A DNA stretch of 10,633 nucleotides from an uncultured Clostridium sp. (GCA_900555605.1 USLW01000046.1:1-10633), one strand, 5' to 3'; numbered from the stretch's first letter, positions 1 through 6,777 are shown. Translations and numbers: made by a program. The notes: generated by a model from the letters alone, not told the origin.

Positions 1-573
1 AAGCTGGATCTCAGCGGTGCAATCGGAAAGGGATATATGAACGTGATCAAGGATATGGGGATGAAGGAACCCTATATCGGCACGGTGGCATTGGTATCCG
101 GAGAAATCGCAGAGGACCTGACCTATTATCTGGCTGTATCTGAGCAGATTCCCTCTGTGGTAGCGTTAGGGGTACAGCTTGCGCCCGCGCCGGAGGCGCC
201 CTGCGGATATTGTGTTTCAAAAGCAGGCGGTTTTATGCTCCAGCTGCTGCCCGGTGCAGAGGAGAAGCTGATTTCGGATCTGGAACAGCGTGTCGGGTAT
301 ATTACATCCGTCACGGGACTTCTTTCGGCAGGAGCAACCATTGTCAATATCGCGGAGGATCTGCTGCGCGGATATGATTTTCAGGAGCAGACGCGGTCCG
401 GCTGTCCCTCCCGCTGCAATTGCTCCCGTGAAAAGATTGCGCGGGCATTGATCAGCATAGGACCGGAGGAACGCAAAGAGATGATCGAACAGGACGGCGG
501 AGCTGAGGTTCACTGTCAGTTTTGTAATCAAAAATACCTTTTTAATGCCGAGGAGCTGGCCGGTTTGTCCTGA
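1..573 (+). CDS. hslO: Hsp33 redox-regulated chaperone, C-terminal two thirds (5' end outside window)
   Basis: Hsp33 is a cytoplasmic holdase chaperone activated when oxidation releases zinc from four conserved cysteines and unfolds the C-terminal switch. The reading frame is open from base 1, so the visible 190 residues lack roughly the first 100 of a family that is usually about 290 long. Seen: the core segment with AGGFMLQLLPGAEE, as in Hsp33 proteins, and the C-terminal zinc site, a CNC at nt 415-423 and a CQFC at nt 514-525, the CxC...CxxC pair that binds zinc. An additional cysteine lies just before the CxC (CPSRCNC). A further CGYC pair (nt 202-213) sits in the core domain at a place where I recall no cysteines in well-known Hsp33s. 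The gene ends with TGA. An 8-bp hairpin (592-599 with 627-634) follows but lacks a T run. Identification is firm; only the missing 5' part is unknown. Confidence 0.95.
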   Translation, partial: KLDLSGAIGKGYMNVIKDMGMKEPYIGTVALVSGEIAEDLTYYLAVSEQIPSVVALGVQLAPAPEAPCGYCVSKAGGFMLQLLPGAEEKLISDLEQRVGYITSVTGLLSAGATIVNIAEDLLRGYDFQEQTRSGCPSRCNCSREKIARALISIGPEERKEMIEQDGGAEVHCQFCNQKYLFNAEELAGLS

Positions 574-664
574 ACCGGCTGTTTCCGCTTTGCCGGAGCT
601 TCTCTGACGGGAGGTACTGTGCCTTTGCTCCGGCGCTTGCGCTCGATTCATTTATGATCGCTGC

Positions 665-693
665 TTGACAAAACAGTTAGACGGTGCTAACAT
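665..693 (+). promoter_or_regulatory. Sigma-A promoter of the feoA unit
   Basis: A perfect -35 TTGACA (665-670) and a -10 TAACAT (688-693) are separated by 17 bp. Transcription would start near 700, about 90 nt before feoA. The -10 overlaps the first of two inverted repeats, so it is well placed for repression. Confidence 0.8.
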
Positions 694-719
694 ATCGCTG
701 GTTAGTTATATCTAACTAA
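676..719 (+). promoter_or_regulatory. Tandem DtxR/IdeR/MntR-like operators
   Basis: Two copies of GTTAG-N6-CTAAC are present: 676-691 (over the -35/-10 spacer and -10) and 701-716 (at the expected transcription start). The second also contains a larger dyad, TTAGTTA (702-708) and TAACTAA (713-719). The TTAG...CTAA pattern resembles the iron or manganese boxes bound by DtxR-family repressors, and the downstream gene is feoA, which such proteins often control. The repeats are seen directly; the regulator assignment is inference from motif and context. Confidence 0.65.
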
Positions 720-790
720 ATTTGGCTAAAATCTGGCGAAAAACTGCGAAGCTGCGATTTGAAAATGATTCCGCAAGGAGAGGACTGAAT

Positions 791-1003
791 ATGATGCCGT
801 TAACATTTGCCAATATCGGTGAGGAAAATATGATTCGGAAGGTCGGGGGAAAGCCGGAGGTGCGGGCGCATCTTGAAAATCTCGGGTTTGTACCGGGCGG
901 CAGCGTCACGGTGGTAACCGCCATCGGCGGCAATCTGATTGTAAACGTTAAAGAATCCCGTGTTGCGATCAGCAAGGAAATGGCGAGTAAGATTATGGTT
1001 TGA
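791..1003 (+). CDS. feoA: FeoA-family protein (ferrous iron transport accessory)
   Basis: A 70-residue SH3-like FeoA protein. FeoA is a small cytoplasmic partner of the FeoB ferrous iron transporter. Family features seen: an N-terminal PLTFANIGEENMIRKVGG, the LENLGFVPGG turn near residues 28-37, a VTVVTAIGGNLIVNVKESRVAIS strand region read as two parts, and an ending in KEMASKIMV. Start chosen at ATG 791 because AAGGAGAGG lies at 775-783; an in-frame TTG at 722 lacks a ribosome binding site and would add a tail alien to the family. A second ATG at 794 is equally reachable. The gene sits behind a promoter with two metal-repressor-like operators. A small Cys-rich membrane protein follows 52 bp later, with no feoB between them, which is unusual. 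It could work with a FeoB encoded elsewhere. Confidence 0.9.
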   Translation: MMPLTFANIGEENMIRKVGGKPEVRAHLENLGFVPGGSVTVVTAIGGNLIVNVKESRVAISKEMASKIMV

Positions 1004-1055
1004 CCCCGTGCAGGCAAACGAAAGCAGGAGCTTTTTTTAAAAGGGAGGAATTGTG

Positions 1056-1226
1056 ATGACAGAATTTTTCAGCAGATACGGAGGCTCGCTGCTCATCGGC
1101 GCGGCGCTGCTTGTGGTAATTGTTTTCATTATCATAAAATTATATAAAAATAAACGGAAAGGCAAGACCTCCTGCGGCTGCGGCTGTGGGAGCTGTCCTG
1201 CCTCCGGTATGTGCCATAAGAAATAA
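1056..1226 (+). CDS. FeoB-associated Cys-rich membrane protein
   Basis: A 56-residue protein. Residues 11-28 form one hydrophobic helix, followed by a basic stretch (KLYKNKRKGK, 28-37) and a Cys-rich tail CGCGCGSC (40-47) with a further Cys at 53. This architecture is that of the small FeoB-associated Cys-rich proteins found after feoB in Clostridia; the cysteines may handle iron on the cytoplasmic side, but that role is not established. Start at ATG 1056 with GGGAGG at 1043-1048; an in-frame GTG directly precedes it at 1053. It lies 52 bp after feoA and is probably co-transcribed with it. In the gap, AAAGC/GCTTT (1021-1034) followed by a T run to 1038 could form a weak attenuator. The family usually accompanies feoB, which is absent here. 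Confidence 0.8.
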   Translation: MTEFFSRYGGSLLIGAALLVVIVFIIIKLYKNKRKGKTSCGCGCGSCPASGMCHKK

Positions 1227-1351
1227 CAGCTGGAGGAAGGCCTCAAATTGTCTGCGTGATCTTGATTCGGAAAACGTACATTTTGCATATCATCTTGCAC
1301 AGCGTTCCGCTTTACAGAGAATCATGGGAAGCACGAAGAAAGCATTTAATG

Positions 1352-1383
1352 AACCGCCGGTTCCGCCTTGGGAACCGGCGGTT
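1352..1383 (+). terminator. Hairpin terminator after the feoA unit
   Basis: A perfect 13-bp stem, AACCGCCGGTTCC (1352-1364) with GGAACCGGCGGTT (1371-1383), encloses a 6-nt loop. The following sequence has only short T runs (TTT, then TTTT seven bases on), so termination may be incomplete. It separates the iron genes from the nuclease gene. Confidence 0.65.
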
Positions 1384-1416
1384 TCACATCGTTTTGGAAA
1401 TCATTGATAAAACGCC

Positions 1417-1445
1417 TTGTAAATTTCCATCGTCTGCTTTAAAAT
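1417..1445 (+). promoter_or_regulatory. Possible promoter of the orphan nuclease
   Basis: TTGTAA (1417-1422) and TAAAAT (1440-1445) are 17 bp apart, matching 4 of 6 and 5 of 6 consensus bases. The start of transcription would fall near 1452, very close to the ribosome binding site at 1456. This is plausible but weak. Confidence 0.35.
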
Positions 1446-1471
1446 ATGAACTTACAGGAGGGTGGGATATT

Positions 1472-2650
1472 ATGCCGAAAACGCTTAGCGATCTGTGGAA
1501 TGACAGCAAAGATATCTTTGAAACCAAGTCTTTAGCGCAGCTGCTGACATTTTCCGGAGAGGGAAAACTAAAAGACGGAAATAGCACCTGCCTTGAATTC
1601 AGAGCGCTTTTAAAGCTGCTCCCCACAAAGCTGTTAGAAAAATATATAGAAGAGTGCCTTACTGCGCCGTTCCATTCTTCGCCGTATGCCCTTCAGGACA
1701 TTGTGAATGAGATTGGAAACAGAATCGGGTTTGAAGTGATTCCTGGATTGTATAAGGGGAAGAAAAATGCAAACGGGTATGATGGATTATGGAAGTCTGC
1801 CGATAACGATATGATTGTTGAGGTGAAAACCACAGATGCATATGCAATTAATTTAGATACGATCGCAAATTACCGCAGCAGGCTGATTGAAAGCGGTCTT
1901 ACAGAAAAAGAGAACTCCTCCATTTTAATGGTGGTCGGCCGTAAGGATACCGGCGGGCTTGAGGCACAGATCAGGGGGTCAAAGCATGCCTGGGATATTC
2001 GTTTAATCAGCATAGATTCTCTGATCAAGCTGCTTCGGTTAAAAGAGGAGTTGCTGGATGATGAAAACACGTTCCGTCATATCTGCCAGATTCTGAAGCC
2101 TCTTGAATTTACCCGTTTGGATTATTTAATAGATACCATATTTATTACAGGGCGGGATGCGCAATATATAGATGAAAATACGCAGATTATATTGCAGGGC
2201 GCTGATATGAATGTAGAATCCAAGGGGGAGCCGGTTCATTTTAATGATGCCTGTATTGCAAAAATACAAGAAAAATTACATATCCAATTAAATAAGCAGA
2301 CGCGGACGCTGTATGATAACAAAGAAAAAAATATTGGACTAACCTGTGCTGTTTCTAAAAATCACGGCAATGAGGCGCTGGGAAAATACTGGTTTGCGTT
2401 TCATCCCCACCAGCAGGAAGCTTTGCGTAAATATCAGCGCGCTTATGTGTGCTTTGGCTGCGGAAGCAGCGATTTTATATTTCTGTTTGCGCTTGATGCG
2501 TTTATCTCTTATCTTGATAAAATGCGGACCACCGATAACGGTGGAAGAAAGTACTGGCATATCGAAATTGAAATCAAAGAAAACGGCGGCAGATGTCTGC
2601 TTTTGAGAAGAAACAGACAGCATATCGACATTTCGGCGTTCCGGCTGTAG
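1472..2650 (+). CDS. Orphan PD-(D/E)XK restriction-endonuclease-like protein
   Basis: A 392-residue protein with a probable PD-(D/E)XK nuclease core: E80 in the preceding helix, GYD104, then a beta strand ending E117-V-K119. After this comes QIRGSKHAWDIRLISIDSL (166-184), whose WDIRLIS-x-x-x-L pattern is common behind such cores. The C-terminal region has a KYWFAFHPHQ motif (305-314), suggesting a separate domain that I cannot name, perhaps for target recognition. The expected activity is DNA cleavage, inferred only from the motif. Start at ATG 1472 with AGGAGG at 1456-1461; the frame is open back to 1256 but that extension runs through a terminator hairpin. No methyltransferase or other restriction subunit lies next to it, so it could be a type IV-like (modification-dependent) enzyme or a relic of a restriction-modification system. 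It has its own weak promoter and no operon partner. Confidence 0.6.
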   Translation: MPKTLSDLWNDSKDIFETKSLAQLLTFSGEGKLKDGNSTCLEFRALLKLLPTKLLEKYIEECLTAPFHSSPYALQDIVNEIGNRIGFEVIPGLYKGKKNANGYDGLWKSADNDMIVEVKTTDAYAINLDTIANYRSRLIESGLTEKENSSILMVVGRKDTGGLEAQIRGSKHAWDIRLISIDSLIKLLRLKEELLDDENTFRHICQILKPLEFTRLDYLIDTIFITGRDAQYIDENTQIILQGADMNVESKGEPVHFNDACIAKIQEKLHIQLNKQTRTLYDNKEKNIGLTCAVSKNHGNEALGKYWFAFHPHQQEALRKYQRAYVCFGCGSSDFIFLFALDAFISYLDKMRTTDNGGRKYWHIEIEIKENGGRCLLLRRNRQHIDISAFRL

Positions 2651-2711
2651 AAATCCGGCCCCAAAAACATTAGCGGGAGAGCGGTGCATTACATAAAGGC
2701 GCATCTGCGGA

Positions 2712-2740
2712 TTGCCCTCTGGCTTTGGATATGATATAAT
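2712..2740 (+). promoter_or_regulatory. Extended -10 promoter of the DUF4234 operon
   Basis: TTGCCC (2712-2717), a 17-bp spacer and a perfect TATAAT (2735-2740) preceded by the extended -10 TGA (2732-2734). Transcription should begin near 2747. The -10 overlaps an in-frame ATG at 2739, which therefore cannot be the translation start of this transcript. Confidence 0.75.
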
Positions 2741-2768
2741 GGAAAACCAGGAAAAGGAGGTATGTAAA

Positions 2769-3269
2769 TTGTTTTGTAGTCATTGTGGTCATTCCTATGA
2801 CGGAAACTTAAAATTCTGTCCCAATTGCGGCGCCCCGGTGCAGCCGCCGCAGCCCAATTACCAGCAGCCGGGCAGCTATCAGAACGGCACGTTCGGCGGC
2901 TATCGCGTACCGATTCAAAACCGCAACATTGCCGTGTGCGTGATTCTATCCATCGTTACCTGCGGTATTTACGGTATTTACTGGTTCGTTTGTATCGTAA
3001 ACGACCTGAACGTCGCCAGTGAGAAACCGCAGGATACCTCGGGCGGCATGGTCTTCCTGCTTAGTCTTGTTACCTGCGGCATCTATCTGTTTTATTGGTT
3101 TTACAAGGCGGGGGAAAAGGTCAGCTATATCAAGCAGCGCAATGGCGGCACTTCTGATAATAATGCCGGCCTGCTCTATTTGCTTCTTGCCATTTTCGGC
3201 CTCGGAATCGTCAGCTACTGCCTGATTCAGAGTGAACTGAATAATGTTTCCGCTCTTCCCGCCAGCTGA
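2769..3269 (+). CDS. Zinc-ribbon DUF4234 membrane protein
   Basis: A 166-residue protein. Residues 1-22 form a short zinc ribbon with cysteines C3, C6, C17 and C20. A Pro/Gln/Tyr-rich linker follows (24-45), then a DUF4234-type membrane part with helices near 53-75, 94-112 and 133-152. The first two helices carry the repeated sequence S(I/L)VTCGIY..YW. Its function is unknown. Start is taken as TTG 2769, because AAGGAGG lies at 2754-2760 and the product then begins M-F-C-S-H-C-G, like other zinc-ribbon proteins. The upstream in-frame ATG (2739) lies inside the promoter -10. It overlaps the next gene by 26 nt, so the two are an operon and probably translationally coupled. The zinc ribbon and DUF4234 assignments rest on visible motifs. 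Confidence 0.8.
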   Translation: MFCSHCGHSYDGNLKFCPNCGAPVQPPQPNYQQPGSYQNGTFGGYRVPIQNRNIAVCVILSIVTCGIYGIYWFVCIVNDLNVASEKPQDTSGGMVFLLSLVTCGIYLFYWFYKAGEKVSYIKQRNGGTSDNNAGLLYLLLAIFGLGIVSYCLIQSELNNVSALPAS

Positions 3270-3654
3270 TACGCCGCGGCATCGATTGCAAAGAGTGTTG
3301 GTATTTTATGCATTGCTTCTGGCGAGTGCTTGTGTTTATGCCGACATCTGGAACCTGCTTGGTTTTGGTATACCCTGTCTGTTTCACAGCGTGACAGGGT
3401 ATTTGTGTCCCGGCTGCGGCGGAAGCCGGATGTTTGCCAGTCTGCTTCGCGGGGACATTGCGACAGCATGGAAATCTCATGCGGCGCTGCTGTGCCTGCT
3501 TCCGTTGGGCCTTGCCGCTGTCGGGGATATTACGGTGCGCTACGTGCGTCACGGCATAAAGCATCCGCACAAATGGGCGAGCGCTCTGCTGTGGTTTATG
3601 ATCGCTGTTCTGCTGGCTTTCTGTTTATGGAGGAACTTGAGAGGTTTTTCGTGA
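3244..3654 (+). CDS. DUF2752 membrane protein
   Basis: A 136-residue integral membrane protein of the DUF2752 type. The hallmark CPGCGGSRMFASLLRGD lies at residues 55-71, with hydrophobic helices near 17-38, 79-99 and 112-129 and a short basic N-terminus. The family's biochemical role is unknown. It is often found beside DUF4234 or zinc-ribbon membrane proteins, as here. The ATG at 3244 lies inside the end of the DUF4234 gene, with only a poor ribosome binding site, which supports translational coupling. A weak GCCGC/GCGGC hairpin (3668-3681) lies between this gene and the flavodoxin. Confidence 0.8.
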   Translation: MFPLFPPADTPRHRLQRVLVFYALLLASACVYADIWNLLGFGIPCLFHSVTGYLCPGCGGSRMFASLLRGDIATAWKSHAALLCLLPLGLAAVGDITVRYVRHGIKHPHKWASALLWFMIAVLLAFCLWRNLRGFS

Positions 3655-3750
3655 GAAACGGATGCCGGCCGCGTTTGCGGCAAAGGGCCGATTTATTTGT
3701 ACGGGTAAAAAGGAAAGCGTTCAAATAAAGAGAAAAGGAGAATTTTGAAA

Positions 3751-4233
3751 ATGAAAGCGTTGGTAGCATATTTTTCCGCATCACACGGAAAGCTTACAAA
3801 ACAGCTGGCGGAGCGTATTGCAAATGCGGTGGGCGGCGATCTGTATGAAATTCAGCCTGCTGTTGCGTATACAGAGGCGGATCTGGACTGGACAGACAAG
3901 AAAAGCCGTTCGACCGTTGAGATGAACAATCAGTCGTTTCGTCCTGAAATTAAGGGAAAATGCCAGAATATGGATGATTATGATACTGTTTTTGTCGGGT
4001 TCCCGATTTGGTGGTATATTGCGCCCACAATCATCAATACATTTCTCGAAAGCTATGATTTTTCAGGCAAAAAGGTCATTCCGTTTGCAACCTCGGGGGG
4101 CAGCGGAATGGGAGATACAAACAAGAAGCTGAAAAATTCCTGCAGGGGCGCAGCGCTTCTTGCAGGAAAACGGTTTTCTGCAGACACAGACAAAGAAACG
4201 ATTCAAAATTGGATTGCGGAATTAAATTTATAA
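3751..4233 (+). CDS. Flavodoxin family protein
   Basis: A 160-residue single-domain flavodoxin that would carry FMN and serve as a low-potential electron carrier or NAD(P)H-quinone-type reductase in the cytoplasm. Seen: an initial beta strand and phosphate-binding region (LVAYFSASHGKLTKQLA, 4-20), the hydrophobic FVGFPIWWYIAP (81-92) and a following VIPFATSGGSGMG (109-121). These match the flavodoxin_4 group of short Clostridia flavodoxins. Usually the first loop is S-x-T-G-x-T; here it is SASHGKL, a changed loop. Start at ATG 3751 with AAGGAG at 3735-3740; an in-frame TTG at 3745 is too close to that site. It is followed by a hairpin cluster and a strong terminator at 4365-4400. Partner enzymes are not evident in the window. 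Confidence 0.88.
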   Translation: MKALVAYFSASHGKLTKQLAERIANAVGGDLYEIQPAVAYTEADLDWTDKKSRSTVEMNNQSFRPEIKGKCQNMDDYDTVFVGFPIWWYIAPTIINTFLESYDFSGKKVIPFATSGGSGMGDTNKKLKNSCRGAALLAGKRFSADTDKETIQNWIAELNL

Positions 4234-4235
4234 TC

Positions 4236-4330
4236 GGGCAGGTAAATTTTATCTGCCTGAAGGCCTCCGGACACGTTGGCCGGAGGCCTTCAGGCCATGG
4301 GCGCAGCCGGCACTGTTTGCCAAACGCCGG
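4236..4330 (+). repeat. Cluster of three stem-loops after the flavodoxin gene
   Basis: Hairpins lie in series: 4236-4258 (GGCAG/CTGCC core), 4256-4294 (a perfect 15-bp stem, CCTGAAGGCCTCCGG with its reverse complement around a 9-nt loop), and 4307-4330 (CCGGC/GCCGG outer and GTTT/AAAC inner stems). The first two overlap and could be alternative folds. None has a T run directly behind it. They lie between convergent genes and may insulate them or protect the mRNA 3' end. Confidence 0.6.
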
Positions 4331-4364
4331 TTGTCGACGGTTCGTAATGCCCGACCTGCTTGCC

Positions 4365-4400
4365 CCGGCGGAAGCAGCTGCTTCCGCCGGCTATTTTTTT
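4365..4400 (+). terminator. Strong rho-independent terminator
   Basis: A perfect 26-base palindrome (4365-4390, arms CCGGCGGAAG...CTTCCGCCGG) is followed by CTA and seven T residues (4394-4400). It ends the rightward flavodoxin transcript. The leftward gene ends its stop codon at 4391, so the same hairpin also lies right behind it, although without a T run in that direction. Confidence 0.85.
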
Positions 4401-6355
4401 GTATCTGTATCCGCATAATCCTGCACTTTGCTCATATCCCATCCTTCATAAACATACGACCATTTATGATTCGGCGAATTCCAGCACAGCGGGATTTCGC
4501 AGTCAAGCGAGACGGTTCCGTTTTCGAGGCGCAGTCCGCTGGTTTTGACTCCTGAAAAATAGCAGTTTTCCGGCTCCGCATATTGCTGCACTTTTCGCAG
4601 AACGGCTTTGGCATGGATTCCGAGCGTACGGTTCGAGGCACCCTCCGTTTGTGTGAAAATCGCATATTTTGCCTGCGCTGCATCGTAGATCCCCGGAAGT
4701 GCGTTCCAGGTATGATGCGCAACCTGTACAATATCGGCTTTTAGATGGGCGGCCGGGATGTTGGATAGCACGCTTTCTCCGCACAGACTGCTCATATCTC
4801 CCAGAAGCAGAAAGCTTACCCCTTCCGCAGAAAGCTTCAGGATTGTACTGGAGTCGTTAAAATCGCGGATACGGCTTGTTCCCGAACGGGTGGTGAGATC
4901 TTCGTGCGTGCCGAGCACTTCAATGCGGAGATTCGCAAGGGAAAAATCCATTCCGGTATGCAGCTTCAGCATTTTACACTCCGGATACAAGGCGCATACG
5001 GCATTTAAAAACGCCGCCGTTTTTTCGTTGCCCCCCAGCTGAACCGCCGGATAGTTAAAAGCTATGCGCTCAAGTGCAAATACATTCCGATAGGCATTCC
5101 CTGTAATCACTTGTGCCAGGCCGTCTCTGTGATCTCCGTGATCGTGCGTAAAAAACCAGCATGCAATCCGCACCTTTTCTCCTTCCGGGGTTCCTGTGAC
5201 CTCCCGGGCAAATTGGACGAAGCCCTCCTGTGCGGCTTTGTCAAACTGCTCATACATTCCGCCGTCTATAATAAACAGACTGTTGTCTGCCAGCTTAATT
5301 ACTTCTAATTGCCCGCAGTTATTGGCATATAGTCCGTCTGTACTCTGGCACAGCGCATAGGCATAGAGCACAGTACTGCTGCTGTTTTCCGGCGTATCGG
5401 AATATGAAAAATCCGAAAGGGACACGGCGGTGCTTTTATCCCAGATTACCCGGCATCTCCGGTCGGATTCAGAATAATAAATATAAAGACAGAAGGCGCC
5501 CAGCCGATACTCTGCATAAAGATGGCGGCCGATCTGATTTTCAAATTCTTTTTTGTAACCGTTCTCCTCCAGAATTTTCAAATAGGCCCGGTATTCCTCC
5601 TGGGAGGTACCGGCGATCAGCTGCATTTTACTATTGTCGATCTCTTTTGAGGAATAATCGTCCAATCCGAATCCGCAATCGTAGAGCTTTTCCGAAAGGA
5701 GCCCTCCCGAATAAGACGGAACGCCGCACAGCAGCCATCCCTTCCGGGCGCTTTCTTTCCAATCAACGCTTTTTGCCTCGCTGGCCGTAACGGAAATCTG
5801 ATTTTTCTGCCGCCTGTTTTCAATCCTGCCGAACACCGTATACGCGGCAGCTTCCAGCTGTTCCTCGTCACGGGCCAGAATACCGAATCTTGTTTCTGTG
5901 ATAAAACAGAGATATCCGCATTCAGGCAGCGCCTCCTTGCTGACTGCCCGGGATTCCGCCCGGTTCGTTTTCCCCAGCAGAATCTCATGCGTATCGGCTG
6001 GAACATGCGGATTCGTATTCCCGCCGTCGCTGATCACGGCAATTTCAATTCCCATGGCGGCGAATCGTTGGGCTAAACGGTTTGCGGTACGTTTCAGCGC
6101 GACACCGGCGCTCCGTGGAATCACGATTGTAAAATCGGTTTTTCCGTCCTGTGCTAAAATCAGTTCCGAAGTCTGTTCCGGTGTCGCTTCCGGCGGTGCG
6201 GCGGAAACAGTTCCGGATTCGGATTCATCCGGACGGTTGTCTTCCTGTTTTTTCGTTTGACAGCCGCAGGCATACGGCGTAAAAAGAAATACCGCGAAGA
6301 TTCCGATTCCTGTCAGGATCGCGTTTCTGATTTTTCGCATTTTTATGGGGCTCAT
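4391..6355 (-). CDS. Secreted lipoprotein with ComEC-like metallo-beta-lactamase domain
   Basis: A 654-residue exported protein. A basic start (residues 1-11), a hydrophobic helix (12-27) and a lipobox-like A-C-G-C32 suggest signal peptidase II processing, although C30 is an alternative. A Ser/Thr/Pro/Glu-rich linker follows (33-62). Residues 70-195 resemble the N-terminal domain of carbohydrate-active enzymes, with DTHEILLGKTNRAES near 121-135. The C-terminal half is a metallo-beta-lactamase fold: FIIDGG (361-366), THDHGDHRDG (403-412) as the HxHxDH metal site, FLLLGD520 and AHH548. This set is that of the ComEC-like extracellular hydrolases. The substrate is unknown and could be a nucleic acid, a lipid or a phosphodiester; no other gene in the window points to one. 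Start at ATG 6355 with GGAG seven bases upstream. Upstream are AT-rich repeats (TTTATACGA twice, 6380-6397) that may hold its promoter. It converges with the flavodoxin gene. Confidence 0.75.
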   Translation of the reverse strand: MSPIKMRKIRNAILTGIGIFAVFLFTPYACGCQTKKQEDNRPDESESGTVSAAPPEATPEQTSELILAQDGKTDFTIVIPRSAGVALKRTANRLAQRFAAMGIEIAVISDGGNTNPHVPADTHEILLGKTNRAESRAVSKEALPECGYLCFITETRFGILARDEEQLEAAAYTVFGRIENRRQKNQISVTASEAKSVDWKESARKGWLLCGVPSYSGGLLSEKLYDCGFGLDDYSSKEIDNSKMQLIAGTSQEEYRAYLKILEENGYKKEFENQIGRHLYAEYRLGAFCLYIYYSESDRRCRVIWDKSTAVSLSDFSYSDTPENSSSTVLYAYALCQSTDGLYANNCGQLEVIKLADNSLFIIDGGMYEQFDKAAQEGFVQFAREVTGTPEGEKVRIACWFFTHDHGDHRDGLAQVITGNAYRNVFALERIAFNYPAVQLGGNEKTAAFLNAVCALYPECKMLKLHTGMDFSLANLRIEVLGTHEDLTTRSGTSRIRDFNDSSTILKLSAEGVSFLLLGDMSSLCGESVLSNIPAAHLKADIVQVAHHTWNALPGIYDAAQAKYAIFTQTEGASNRTLGIHAKAVLRKVQQYAEPENCYFSGVKTSGLRLENGTVSLDCEIPLCWNSPNHKWSYVYEGWDMSKVQDYADTDTKK

Positions 6356-6500
6356 AGTTGTCTCCGTTTTTATATATTTATTTATACGATTTATACGAAA
6401 GCACGCCCTTTGCGCCTCCGCTGTGCACGAAGTCCGGCCGTCTTGCCGGAGGAACGATGCAATCTTGTAAAATTATAAACGAAAAAAGGATCAAAGGCAA

Positions 6501-6777
6501 TCAAATACAGAAGTGTTTTTGAAACGCTTTGGTCCTGTGCTGATTCTGCGGGATGTCTGCCTGCTTGCTGCCGTAAAGCATGCATTTTAACGGCACCTGT
6601 TTGCCGTCCAAGTCCATCAGACATCTGTTTCACCTGCGCGTGTAAACCCTCTGTGTCCGTAAAATTGATATGTGCAGTTATCATCGGTGTATAAAAAGAG
6701 CGTTTTTCCCTTTTCTCTTGCTTCCAGCTCTGTAACAACCTGGAGCCGATGCCTTTGATCTTTAAAGCATATAACAT
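6501..6777 (-). pseudogene. Decayed GNAT N-acetyltransferase C-terminal fragment
   Basis: The remains of a GNAT acetyltransferase can be joined from three frames on the minus strand. The first gives IKGIGSRLLQ (acetyl-CoA binding loop Q/RxxGxG/A region), the second ELEAREKGKTLFLYTDDNCTYQFYGHRGF, split here as two matches, and the third MDLDGKQVPLKCMLYGSK, then a stop at 6503-6501. Shifts occur near 6735 and near 6630-6640, so at least two frameshifts are present. The N-terminal half of a typical GNAT of about 150 residues is missing. Upstream lies the promoter of the DUF3990 cassette, so the missing half may have been lost when that cassette arrived. The similarity is from known motifs; the exact frameshift positions are estimates. 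Confidence 0.65.

Noticed and set aside
722..790. Longer FeoA starting at TTG 722
   Set aside because: No ribosome binding site, the sequence lies in the untranslated leader next to the operators, and FeoA proteins begin near PLTFANIG.
1256..1471. N-terminal extension of the nuclease frame back to 1256
   Set aside because: It runs through the terminator hairpin at 1352-1383 and has no ribosome binding site, while ATG 1472 has AGGAGG at a workable distance.
4236..4330. Stem-loops read as an integron attC site or a CRISPR repeat
   Set aside because: No repeated units with spacers, no integrase and no attC-type core sites were seen.
4758..5042. Plus-strand open frames inside the metallo-beta-lactamase gene
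   Set aside because: They are antisense to a gene with clear signal peptide and metal-binding motifs and show no motifs of their own.
6391..6777. 128-codon minus-strand frame taken as a real gene
   Set aside because: Only its first residues match GNAT proteins; the rest of the match continues in other frames, so it is a frameshifted remnant.
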